Below are positions 27,604-40,771 of a stretch of 64,000 nucleotides of DNA, piece by piece (within the stretch, counting starts at the first letter, position 1; each line of letters starts with the position of its first letter). The notes beneath the pieces were generated by a model. That model saw nothing but the letters and a program-made list of their open reading frames with translations. It did not search any database and was not told the origin of the DNA. This stretch comes from Megascapheus bottae (Eukaryota > Chordata > Mammalia > Rodentia > Geomyidae): NCBI GenBank assembly GCA_024803745.1, contig JANJXV010000264.1, positions 827,501-891,500 of the forward strand. Reading direction: 5' to 3'. A program made the translations under genes and the position numbers.

Positions 27604-29729
27604 TACCCGAAACTAAACCTAACCTTAACCCCAACCCTAAACCTAACCCTAACCCTAACCCTTACCCTAACACTAACCCTAACCCTAACCCTAACCCTAA
27701 CACTTACCCTTACCCTAACCCTAACCCTAACCCTAAACCTAACCCTAACCGTAACACTTACCCTTACCCTAACCCCAACCCTAATCCTAACCCTAACCCT
27801 AACCCTTACACTTATCCTAACCCTTACCCTAACCCTAACACTTACCCTTATCGTAAAGCCTACCCTAACCCTAACCCTAACCCTAACCCTTACCCTAACC
27901 CTAACCCTAACCCTAACCCTTACCCTTACCCTAAACCTAAACCTAACCCTAACCCTAACCCTTTCCCATATCCTAAACCTAAACCTAACACTAACCCTAA
28001 CCCTAAAACTTACCCTTATCCTTACCTTAACCCTAACCTAACCCTAACCCTTCCCTTACCCTAACGCTAACCCTTACCCTTAACTTAACCGTAACCCTAA
28101 CCCTAACAGTTACCCTTACCCTAACGCTAACCCTAACCCTAAACTTAACACTAACCCTAACACATACTCTTACCCTAACACTAACCCTAACCCTAACCCT
28201 AACCCTTACCCTAACCCTAACCCTAACCCTAACCCTAACACTTACCTTTACCCTAACCCTAACCCTAAACTTAACCCTAAACCTAAATGTAACCCTAAAC
28301 CTGACCTTTACCCTTACCCTCACCCTAAACCTAAACGTAAACGTAACCCTATCCCTAACCCTAACCCTAACCTTAACCTTAAACGCTTATCCTTACCCTA
28401 ACCCTAACCCTAAACCTAACCCTAACCCTACTCCTAACCCTAACCCTAACCCTAACCTAACCCTAACCTTAATGCTAACTCTAACCCTCACCCTAACCCT
28501 TACACTAAACCTAATCCTAACCCTAACCCTAGCCCTAGCCTTACCCTTACACTAACCGTAACCCTAAACCTAAACCTAACCCTAACCCTAACCGTAACAC
28601 CTAACCCTAACCCTAACCCTAACCCTAACCTTACCCTTACCCTATCCCTAACCCAGAACTTAATCCCAACCTTAAACCTAAACCTAACCCTAACCCTAAG
28701 CCTAACCCTAAACATTACCCTTACCCTAACCCTAAACCTAACCCTAACCCTAAACCTAACCCATAACCCTAACCCTAACCCTAACCTCTAACCCTAACCC
28801 TAACCATAACCCTAACCCTTAACCTTATCCTAACCCTACACCTAACCCTAAAACTTACCCTTACCCTAACCTCAATCCTAACCCTAACCCTAACCCTAAA
28901 CCTCACTCTAACCCTAACCCTAACCCTAACCCTCAACCTAATGCTAACTCTAACCCCTAACCTTAACCCTAAACCTAATCCTAACCCTAACAATAACCCT
29001 AACGCTAACCTAACCCTAAACTTAATGCTAACTCTAACCCTAACCCTAACCCTTACCCTAAACCTAACCCTAACCCTAACCCTAACCCTAAGCCTTACAC
29101 TTACCATAACCCTAACCCTAGCCCTAACCCTAATCCTTACCCTAACCCTAACCCCAAATCTTACCCTTACCCTAACCCTAACCCTAACCTTAACCCCAAC
29201 CCTAACCTAACCATAACCCTAATCCAACCCTAACCCTTACCCTTGCCCTAACCCTAAACCTAAAACTAACCCTAACCCTAACCTAACCCTAACCCTTACC
29301 CTAACCCTAACCCTAATACTCATCCTAACCCTTACCCTTACCCTAACCCTAACCCTAACCCTTATCCTTACCCTTACCCTAAACCTAACCCTAAACCTAA
29401 CCCTAACCCTTACCCTTATCCTAACACTAACTCTAACCTTAACCCAAACCCTAACCCTAACGCTAACCCTTACACTTTCCCTAACCTTAACACTAACTCT
29501 AACACTTAACCTTACCATAAACCTAACCCTAACCTTAAACCTAACGTTAAACATAACCCTAAACCCTAACACTAACTCTAACCCTAACACTTACCCTTAC
29601 CCTAACCCGAACCCTAAGCCTTACCCTTACCCTAACCCTAACCCTAAACCTAACCCTATCCCTAACCCTAACCCTAACCCTAACCCTAACACTAACACTT
29701 ACCCTAACCCTAACCCTAACCCTTACCCT
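27604..29729. repeat. B unit 1 (2126 bp)
   Basis: Units are cut here at TACCCGAAAC. This one holds all landmarks in order: TATCGTAAAG 27849, AAACGTAAACGT 28333, ACCCAGAACT 28651, TACTCATCC 29317. It can serve as the reference form. A matching TACTCATCC at 27191 belongs to the preceding partial unit. Confidence 0.82.
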
Positions 29730-32458
29730 TACCCGAAACTAAACCTAACCTTAACCCCAACCCCAAACCTAACCCTAACCCTAACCATACCCTAACACTA
29801 ACCCTAACCCTAACCCTAACCCTAACACTTACCCTTACCCTAACCCTAACCCTAACCCTAAACCTAACCCTAACCGTAACACTTACCCTTACCCTAACCC
29901 CAACCCTAATCCTAACCCTAACCCTAACCCTTACACTTATCCTAACCCTTACCCTAACCCTAACACTTACCCTTATCGTAAAGCCTACCCTAACCCTAAC
30001 CCTAACCCTAACCCTTACCCTAACCCTAACCCTAACCCTAAACCTAACACGAACCCTAACCCTAACCCTTACCCTAACCCTAACCCTGGCCCTGACCCTA
30101 ACCCTAACCCTAACCCTAACACTTACCCTTACCCTAACCCTAACCCTAACCCTAAACCTAACCCTAACCGTAACACTTACCCTTACCCTAACCCCAACCC
30201 TAATCCTAACCCTAACCCTAACCCTTACACTTATCCTAACCCTTACCCTAACCCTAACACTTACCCTTATCGTAAAGCCTACCCTAACCCTAACCCTAAC
30301 CCTAACCCTTACCCTAACCCTAACCTTAACCCTAACCCTAAACCTAACACGAACCCTAACCCTAACCCTTACCCTAACCCTAACCCTGGCCCTGACCCTA
30401 ACCCTAACCCTAACCCTATCCCTATCCCTAACCCTAACACTTACCCTAACCCTACCCCTAACCATTACCCTTATCATAACCCTAACCCCAAACTTAACCC
30501 CAACACTAAACCTAACCCTAACCCTAACACTTACCCTAACACTTAAACTAACCCTAACCCTAACCCTAACCCTAACACTTACCCTTACCCTAACCCTAAT
30601 TCTAACCCTAAAACTTACCCTAACCCTAACCCTAACCTCAACACTTAACACTTCACCTTACCCTAACCCTAACCCTAACACTTACCCTAACCCTAGCGCT
30701 AAACCTAACCCTAACCCTAACCCTAGCACTAAACCTTACCCTAACCACTACCGTAATCCTAACCCTAACCCTTACCTTACCCTAACCCTAACCCTAAACC
30801 TAACCCTAACCCTAACTCTAACACTAATGTTAACCCTAAACCTTATTCTTAACCTAACCCTAACCCTAACCCTAAACCTAACCCTAAACCTAAACCAAAC
30901 CCTTACCCTTCCCCTAACCCTAACCCTAACCCTAACCCTTACACTAAACCTAAACCTAATCCTAACCCTAACCCTTACACCTACCCTAACCCTAACCCTA
31001 ACCTTAACCCTAACCCTAACCCTTACCCTTACCCTAACCCTAACTGTGAAACTAAACCGAACTCTAACACTATCCCTAAACCTAAATATTATCCTTACCC
31101 TAACCTTAACCCTACACCTAATGCTAACCCTAACCCCTAACCCTAACTCTAACCCTACTCCTAACCCTAACCCTAACCCTAACCCTAACCCTAACCTAAC
31201 CCTAACCTTAATGCTAACTCTAACCCTCACCCTAACCCTTACACTAAACCAAATCCTAACCCTAACCCTAGCCCTAGCCCTTACCCTTACACTAACCGTA
31301 ACCCTAAACCTAAACCTAACCCTAACCCTAACCGTAACACCTAACCCTAACCCTAACCCTAACCCTAACCTTACCCTTACCCTATCCCTAACCCAGAACT
31401 TAACCCCAACCTTAAACCTAAACCTAACCCTAACCCTAACCCTAACCCTAAACATTACCCTTACCCTAACCCTAAACCTAACCCTAACCCTAACCCATAA
31501 CCCTAACCCTAACCCTAAACTCTAACCCTAACCCTAACCATAACCCTAACCCTTAACCTTATCCTAACCCTACACCTAACCCTAAAACTTACCCTTACCC
31601 TAACCTCAATCCTAACCCTAACCCTAACCCTAAACCTCACCCTAACCCTAACCCTAACCCTAACCCTCAACCTAATGCTAACTCTAACCCCTAACCCTAA
31701 CCCTAACCCTAATCCTAACCCTAACAATAACCCTAACCCTAACCTAACCCTAAACTTAATGCTAACTCTAACCCTAAACCTAACCCTTACCCTAAACCTA
31801 ACACTAACCCTAACCCTAACCCTAAGCCTTACACTTACCATAACCCTAACCCTAGCCCTAACCCTAATCCTTACCCTAACCCTAACCCCAACCCTTACCC
31901 TTACCCTAACCCTAACCCTAACCTTAACCCCAACCCTAACCTAACCATAACCCTAATCCTAACCCTAACCCTTACCCTTGCCCTAACCCTAAACCTAAAA
32001 CTAACCCTAACCCTAACCTAACCCTAACCCTTACCCTAACCCTAACCCTAATACTCATCCTAACCCTTACCCTTACCCTAACCCTAACCCTTACCCTCAT
32101 CCTTACCTTTACCCTAAACCTAACCCTAAACCTAACCCTAACCCTTACCCTTATCCTAACACTAACTCTAACCTTAACCCAAACCCTAACCCTAACGCTA
32201 ACCCTTACACTTTCCCTAACCTTAACACTAACTCTAACACTTAACCTTACCATAAACCTAACCCTAACCTTAAACCTAACGTTAACCATAACCCTAAACC
32301 CTAACACTAACTCTAACCCTAACACTTACTCTTACCCTAACCCTAACCCTAAGCCTTACCCTTACCCTAACCCTAACCCTAAACCTAACCCTATCCCTAA
32401 CCCTAACCCTAACCCTAACCCTAACACTAACACTTACCCTAACCCTAACCCTTACCCT
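29730..32458. repeat. B unit 2 (2729 bp, alternative segment, nested 294 bp duplication)
   Basis: TATCGTAAAG occurs twice, at 29974 and 30268, marking a 294 bp (49 hexamer) tandem duplication. The AAACGTAAACGT part is replaced by an alternative segment. ACCCAGAACT at 31391 lies 1123 bp after the second TATCGTAAAG, exactly as in unit 6. TACTCATCC is at 32052. Confidence 0.82.
29880..30467. repeat. 294 bp tandem duplication within B unit 2
   Basis: TATCGTAAAGCC at 29974 and 30268, with the word CCCTGGCCCTGACCC also repeated about 294 bp apart. Edges are approximate. The homologous unit 6 at 38.6 kb has a single copy, so the duplication post-dates the 8.6 kb one. Confidence 0.85.
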
Positions 32459-34450
32459 TACCCGAAACTAAACCTAACCTTAACCCCAACCCTAAACCTA
32501 ACCCTAACCCTAACCCTTACCCTAACACTAACCCTAACCCTAACACTTACCCTTACCCTAACCCTAACCCTAACCCTAAACCTAACCCTAACCGTAACAC
32601 TTACCCTTACCCTAACCCCAACCCTAATCCTAACCCTAACCCTAACCCTTACACTTATCCTAACCCTTACCCTAACCCTAACACTTACCCTTATCGTAAA
32701 GCCTACCCTAACCCTAACCCTAACCCTAACCCTTACCCTAACCCTAACCCTAACCCTAACCCTTACCCTTACCCTAAACCTAAACCTAACCCTAACCCTA
32801 ACCCTTTCCCTTATCCTAAACCTAAACCTAACCCTAACCCTAACCCTAACCCTAAAACTTACCCTTATCCTTACCTTAACCCTAACCTAACCCTAACCCT
32901 TCCCTTACCCTAACGCTAACACTTACCCTTAACTTAACCGTAACCCTAACCCTAACAGTTACCCTTACCCTAATGCTAACCCTAACCCTAAACTTAACAC
33001 TAACCCTAACACATACTCTTACCCTAACACTAACCCTAACCCTAACCCTAACCCTTACCCTAACCCTAACCCTAACCCTAACACTTACTTTACCCTAACC
33101 CTAACCCTAACCTTAACCCTAAACCTAAATGTAACCCTAAACCTGACCTTTACCCTTACCCTCACCCTAAACCTAAACGTAAACGTAACCCTATCCCTAA
33201 CCCTAACCCTAACCTTAACCTTAAACGCTTATCCTTACCCTAACCCTAACCCTAAACCTAACCCTAACCCTACTCCTAACCCTAACCCTAACCCTAACCT
33301 AACCCTAACCTTAATGCTAACTCTAACCCTCACCCTTAACCTTACACTAAACCTAATCCTAACCCTAAGCCTAGCCCTAGCCTTTACCCTTACACTAACC
33401 GTAACCCTAAACCTAAACCTAACCCTAACCCTCACCGTAACACCTAACCCTAACCCTAACCCTAACCCTAACCTTACCCTTACCCTATCCCTAACCCAGA
33501 ACTTAATCCCAAAATTAAACCTAAACCTAACTCTAACCCTAACTCTAACCCTAAACATTACCCTTACCCTAACCCTAAACCTAACCCTAACCCTAAACCT
33601 AACCCATAACCCTAACCCTAACCCTAACCTCTAACCCTAACCCTAACCATAACCCTAACCCTTAACCTTATCCTAACCCTACACCTAACCCTAAAACTTA
33701 CCCTTACCCTAACCTCAAACCTAACCCTAACCCTAACCCTAAACCTCACCCTAACCCTAACCCTAACCCTAACCCTCAACCTAATGCTAACTCTAACCCC
33801 TAACCCTAACCCTAACCCTAATCCTAACCCTAACAATAACCCTAACCCTAACCTAACCCTAAACTTAATGCTAACTCTAACCCTAACCCTAACCCTTACC
33901 CTAAACCTAACCCTAACCCTAACCCTAACCCTAACCCTAAGCCTTACACTTACCATAACCCTAACCCTAGCCCTAACCCTAATCCTTACCTAACCCTAAC
34001 CCCAACCCTTACCCTTACCCTAACCCTAACCCTAACCTTAACCCCAACCCTAACCTAAACATAACCCTAATCCTAACCCTAACCCTTACCCTTGCCCTAA
34101 CCCTAAACCTAAAACTAACCCTAACCCTAACCTAACCCTAACCCTTACCCTAACCCTAATACTAATACTCATCCTAACCCTTACCCTTACCCTAACCCTA
34201 ACCCTAACCCTTATCCTTACCCTTACCCTAAACCTAACCCTAAACCTAACCCTAACCCTTACCATTATCCTAACACTAACTCTAACCTTTACCCAAACAC
34301 TAACCCTATCGCTAGCCTTACACTTTCCCTAACCTTAACACTAACTCTAACACTTAACCTTACCCTAAACCTAACCCTATCCCTAACCCTAACCCTAACC
34401 CTAACCCTAACACTAACACTTACCCTAACCTTAACCCTAACCCTTACCCT
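32459..34450. repeat. B unit 3 (1992 bp, with 127 bp deletion)
   Basis: Landmarks at 32692, 33175, 33494 and 34166. From about 32715 it is duplicated at +1746 bp as unit 4. Near 34379 about 127 bp present in unit 4 (about 36126-36252) is missing here, joined at a shared ACCTAACCCTA-type word. Confidence 0.85.
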
Positions 34451-36323
34451 TACCCGAAACTAACCCTAACCCTAACCCTTACCCTAACCCTAACCCTAAC
34501 CCTAACCCTTACCCTTACCCTAAACCTAAACCTAACCCTAACCCTAACCCTTTCCCTTATCCTAAACCTAAACCTAACCCTAACCCTAACCCTAACCCTA
34601 AAACTTACCCTTATCCTTACCTTAACCCTAACCTAACCCTAACCCTTCCCTTACCCTAACGCTAACACTTACCCTTAACTTAACCGTAACCCTAACCCTA
34701 ACAGTTACCCTTACCCTAATGCTAACCCTAACCCTAAACTTAACACTAACCCTAACACATACTCTTACCCTAACACTAACCCTAACCCTAACCCTAACCC
34801 TTACCCTAACCCTAACCCTAACCCTAACACTTACTTTACCCTAACCCTAACCCTAACCTTAACCCTAAACCTAAATGTAACCCTAAACCTGACCTTTACC
34901 CTTACCCTCACCCTAAACCTAAACGTAAACGTAACCCTATCCCTAACCCTAACCCTAACCTTAACCTTAAACGCTTATCCTTACCCTAACCCTAACCCTA
35001 AACCTAACCCTAACCCTACTCCTAACCCTAACCCTAACCCTAACCTAACCCTAACCTTAATGCTAACTCTAACCCTCACCCTTAACCTTACACTAAACCT
35101 AATCCTAACCCTAAGCCTAGCCCTAGCCTTTACCCTTACACTAACCGTAACCCTAAACCTAAACCTAACCCTAACCCTCACCGTAACACCTAACCCTAAC
35201 CCTAACCCTAACCCTAACCTTACCCTTACCCTATCCCTAACCCAGAACTTAATCCCAAAATTAAACCTAAACCTAACTCTAACCCTAACTCTAACCCTAA
35301 ACATTACCCTTACCCTAACCCTAAACCTAACCCTAACCCTAAACCTAACCCATAACCCTAACCCTAACCCTAACCTCTAACCCTAACCCTAACCATAACC
35401 CTAACCCTTAACCTTATCCTAACCCTACACCTAACCCTAAAACTTACCCTTACCCTAACCTCAAACCTAACCCTAACCCTAACCCTAAACCTCACCCTAA
35501 CCCTAACCCTAACCCTAACCCTCAACCTAATGCTAACTCTAACCCCTAACCCTAACCCTAACCCTAATCCTAACCCTAACAATAACCCTAACCCTAACCT
35601 AACCCTAAACTTAATGCTAACTCTAACCCTAACCCTAACCCTTACCCTAAACCTAACCCTAACCCTAACCCTAACCCTAACCCTAAGCCTTACACTTACC
35701 ATAACCCTAACCCTAGCCCTAACCCTAATCCTTACCTAACCCTAACCCCAACCCTTACCCTTACCCTAACCCTAACCCTAACCTTAACCCCAACCCTAAC
35801 CTAAACATAACCCTAATCCTAACCCTAACCCTTACCCTTGCCCTAACCCTAAACCTAAAACTAACCCTAACCCTAACCTAACCCTAACCCTTACCCTAAC
35901 CCTAATACTAATACTCATCCTAACCCTTACCCTTACCCTAACCCTAACCCTAACCCTTATCCTTACCCTTACCCTAAACCTAACCCTAAACCTAACCCTA
36001 ACCCTTACCATTATCCTAACACTAACTCTAACCTTTACCCAAACACTAACCCTATCGCTAGCCTTACACTTTCCCTAACCTTAACACTAACTCTAACACT
36101 TAACCTTACCCTAAACCTAACCCTAACCTTAAACCTAACCCTAACCATAACCCTAAACCCTAACACTAACTCTAACCCTAACACTTACCCTTACCCTAAC
36201 CCTAACCCTAAGCCTTACCCTTACCCTAACCCTAACCCTAAACCTAACCCTATCCCTAACCCTAACCCTAACCCTAACCCTAACACTAACACTTACCCTA
36301 ACCTTAACCCTAACCCTTACCCT
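34451..36323. repeat. B unit 4 (1873 bp), tandem copy of unit 3
   Basis: Landmarks AAACGTAAACGT 34921, ACCCAGAACT 35240 and TACTCATCC 35912, each 1746 bp after those of unit 3. Even private variants are shared, such as CCCAAAATTAAACC after ACCCAGAACT and the doubled TAATACTAATACTC. TATCGTAAAG is absent because the junction at about 34461 falls downstream of it. Confidence 0.88.
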
Positions 36324-38360
36324 TACCCGAAACTAAACCTAACCTTAACCCCAACCCCAAACCTAACCCTAACCCTAACCCTTACCCTAACACTAACCCT
36401 AACCCTAACCCTAACCCTAACCCTAACACTTACCCTTACCCTAACCCTAACCCTAACCCTAAACCTAACCCTAACCGTAACACTTACCCTTACCCTAACC
36501 CCAACCCTAATCCTAACCCTAACCCTAACCCTAACCCTTACCCTAACCCTAACCCTAACCCTTAACCTTACCCTAAACCTAAACCTAACCCTAACCCTAA
36601 CCCTTTCCCTTATCCTAAACCTAAACCTAACCCTAACCCTAACCCTAAAACTTACCCTTATCCTTACCTTAACCCTAACCTAACCCTAACCCTTCCCTTA
36701 CCCTAACGCTAACCCTTACCCTTAACTTAACCGTAACCCTAACCCTAACAGTTACCCTTACCCTAACGCTAACCCTAACCCTATACTTAATACTAACCCT
36801 AACACATACTCTTACCCTAACACTAACACTAACCCTAACCCTAACCCTTACCCTAACCCTAACCCTAACCCTAACACTTACCTTTACCCTAACCCTAACC
36901 CTAACCTTAACCCTAAACCTAAATGTAACCCTAAACCTGACCTTTACCCTTACCCTCACCCTAAACCTAAACGTAAACGTAACCCTATCCCTAACCCTAA
37001 CCTTAACCTTAAACGCTTATCCATACCCTAACCCTAACCCTAAACCTAACCCTAACCCTACTCCTAATCCTAACCCTAACCCTAACCTAACCCTAACCTT
37101 AATGCTAACTCTAACCCTCACCCTAACCCTTACACTAAACCTAATCCTAACCCTAATCCTAGCCCTAGCCCTTACCCTTACATTAACCGTAACCCTAAAC
37201 CTAAACCTAACCCTAACCCTAACCGTAACACCTAACCCTAACCCTAACCCTAACCCTAACCTTACCCTTACCCTATCCCTAACCCAGAACTTAATCCCAA
37301 CCTTAAACCTAAACCTAACCCTAACCCTAACCCTAACCCTAAACATTACCCTTACCCTAACCCTAAACCTAACCCTAACCCTAAACCTAACACATAACCC
37401 TAACCCTAACCCTAACCTCTAACCCTAACCCTAACCATAACCCTAACCCTTAACCTTATCCTAACCCTACACCTAACCCTAAAACTTACCCTTACCCTAA
37501 CCTCAATCCTAACCCTAACCCTAACCCTAAACCTCACCCTAACCCTAACCCTAACCCAAACCCTCAACCTAATGCTAACTCTAACCCCTAACCTTAACCC
37601 TAACCCTAATCCTACCCTAACAATAACCCTAACGCTAACCTAACCCTAAACTTAATGCTAACTCTAACCCTAACCCTAACCCTTACCCTAAACCTAACCC
37701 TAACCCTAACCCTAACCCTAAGCCTTACACTTACCATAACCCTTACCCTAGCCCTAACCCTAATCCTTACCCTAACCCTAACCCCAACCCTTACCCTTAC
37801 CCTAACCCTAACCCTAACCTTAACCCCAACCCTAACCTAACCATAACCCTAATCCTAACCCTAACCCTTACCCTTGCCCTAACCCTAAACCTAAAACTAA
37901 CCCTAACCCTAACCTAACCCTAACCCTTACCCTAACCCTAACCCTAATACTCATCCTAACCCTTACCCTTACCCTAACCCTAACCCTAACCCTTATCCTT
38001 ACCCTTACCCTAAACCTAACCCTAAACCTAACCCTAACCCTTACCCTTATCCTAACACTAACTCTAACCTTAACCCAAACCCTAACCCTAACGCTAACCC
38101 TTACACTTTCCCTAACCTTAACACTAACTCTAACACTTAACCTTACCATAAACCTAACCCTAACCTTAAACCTAACGTTAACCATAACCCTAAACCCTAA
38201 CACTAACTCTAACCCTAACACTTACCCTTACCCTAACCCTAACCCTAAGCCTTACCCTTACCCTAACCCTAACCCTAAACCTAACCCTATCCCTAACCCT
38301 AACCCTAACCCTAACCCTAACACTAACACTTACCCTAACCCTAACCCTAACCCTTACCCT
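36324..38360. repeat. B unit 5 (2037 bp)
   Basis: Landmarks AAACGTAAACGT 36969, ACCCAGAACT 37282 and TACTCATCC 37948. TATCGTAAAG is absent. Much of it (from about 37.1 kb) matches unit 1 at an 8631 bp offset. Confidence 0.82.
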
Positions 38361-40771
38361 TACCCGAAACTAAACCTAACCTTAACCCCAACCCTAAACC
38401 TAACCCTAACCCTAACCATACCCTAACACTAACCCTAACCCTAACCCTAACCCTAACACTTACCCTTACCCTAACCCTAACCCTAACCCTAAACCTAACC
38501 CTAACCGTAACACTTACCCTTACCCTAACCCCAACCCTAATCCTAACCCTAACCCTAACCCTTACACTTATCCTAACCCTTACCCTAACCCTAACACTTA
38601 CCCTTATCGTAAAGCCTACCCTAACCCTAACCCTAACCCTAACCCTTACCCTAACCCTAACCTTAACCCTAACCCTAAACCTAACACGAACCCTAACCCT
38701 AACCCTTACCCTAACCCTAACCCTGGCCCTGACCCTAACCCTAAACCTAACCCTATCCCTATCCCTAACCCTAACACTTACCCTAACCCTACCCCTAACC
38801 ATTACCCTTATCATAACCCTAACCCCAAACTTAACCCCAACACTAAACCTAACCCTAACCCTAACACTTACCCTAACACTTAAACTAACCCTAACCCTAA
38901 CCCTAACCCTAACACTTACCCTTACCCTAACCCTAATTCTAACCCTAAAACTTACCCTAACCCTAACCCTAACCTCAACACTTAACACTTAACCTTACCC
39001 TAACCCTAACCCTAACACTTACCCTAACCCTAGCGCTAAACCTAACCCTAACACTAACCCTAGCACTAAACCTTACCCTAACCACAACCCGAATCCTAAC
39101 CCTAAGCCTTACCTTACCCTAGCCCTAACCCTAAACCTAACCCTAACCCTAACTCTAACACTAATGTTAACCCTAAACCTTATTCTTAACCTAACCCTAA
39201 CCCTAACCCTAAACCTAACCCTAAACCTAAACCAAACCCTTACCCTTCCCCTAACTCTAACCCTAACCCTAACCCTTACACTAAACCTAAACCTAATCCT
39301 AACCCTAACCCTTACACCTACCCTAACCCTAACCCTAACCTTAACCCTAACCCTAACCCTTACCCTTACCCTAACCCTAACTGTGAAACTAAACCGAACT
39401 CTAACACTATCCCTAAACCTAAATATTATCCTTACCCTAACCTTAACCCTACACCTAATGCTAACCCTAACCCCTAACCCCAACTCTAACCCTACTCCTA
39501 ACCCTAACCCTAACCCTAACCCTAACCCTAACCAAACCCTAAGCTTAATGCTAACTCTAACCCTCACCCTAACCCTTACACTAAACCTAATCCTAACCCT
39601 AACCCTAGCCCTAGCCCTTACCCTTACACTAACCGTAACCCTAAACCTAAACCTAACCCTAACCCTAACCGTAACACCTAACCCTAACCCTAACCCTAAC
39701 CCTAACCTTACCCTTACCCTATCCCTAACCCAGAACTTAACCCCAACCTTAAACCTAAACCTAACCCTAACCCTAACCCTAACCCTAAACATTACCCTTA
39801 CCCTAACCCTAAACCTAACCCTAACCCTAAACCTAACCCATAACCCTAACCCTAACCCTAAACTCTAACCCTAACCCTAACCATAACCCTAACCCTTAAC
39901 CTTATCCTAACCCTACACCTAACCCTAAAACTTACCCTTACCCTAACCTCAATCCTAACCCTAACCCTAACCCTAAACCTCACCCTAACCCTAACCCTAA
40001 CCCTAACCCTCAACCTAATGCTAACTCTAACCCCTAACCCTAACCCTAACCCTAATCCTAACCCTAACCCTAACCCTAACCCTAACCCTAACCTAACCCT
40101 AAACTTAATGCTAACTCTAACCCTAACCCTAACCCTTACCCTAAACCTAACCCTAACCCTAACCCTAACCCTAAGCCTTACACTTACCATAACCCTATCC
40201 CTAGCCCTAACCCTAATCCTTACCCTAACCCTAACCCCAACCCTTACCCTTACCCTAACCCTAACCCTAACCTTAACCCCAACCCTAACCTAACCATAAC
40301 CCTAATCCTAACCCTAACCCTTACCCTTGCCCTAACCCTAAACCTAAAACTAACCCTAACCCTAACCTAACCCTAACCCTTACCCTAACCCTAACCCTAA
40401 TACTCATCCTAACCCTTACCCTTACCCTAACCCTAACCCTAAACCTAACCCTAACCCTTACCCTTATCCTAACACTAACTCTAAACTTTACCCAAACCCT
40501 AACCCTAACTCTAACCCTTACACTTTCCCTAACCTTAACACTAACTCTAACACTTAACCTTACCATAAACCTAACCCTAACCTTAAACCTAACGTTAACC
40601 ATAACCCTAAACCCTAACACTAACTCTAACCCTAACACTTACCCTTACCCTAAACCTAACCCTAAGCCTTACCCTTACCCTAACCCTAACCCTAAACCTA
40701 ACCCTATCCCTAACCCTAACCTTAACCCTAACCCTAACACTAACACTTACCCTAACCCTAACCCTTACCCT
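38361..40771. repeat. B unit 6 (2411 bp, alternative segment)
   Basis: TATCGTAAAG 38605, then the alternative segment, ACCCAGAACT 39728 (1123 bp later) and TACTCATCC 40401. It is the counterpart of unit 2 without the 294 bp duplication. It lacks about 36 bp near 40.44 kb that unit 2 has near 32.09 kb. Confidence 0.82.

Noticed and set aside
29716..30651. Long minus-strand open frame (311 codons) and about 100 others as protein genes
   Set aside because: All translate only the hexamer (VR, GL, LT or PN with sporadic changes), lack domains and ribosome or promoter context, and overlap on both strands. They are products of repeat periodicity.
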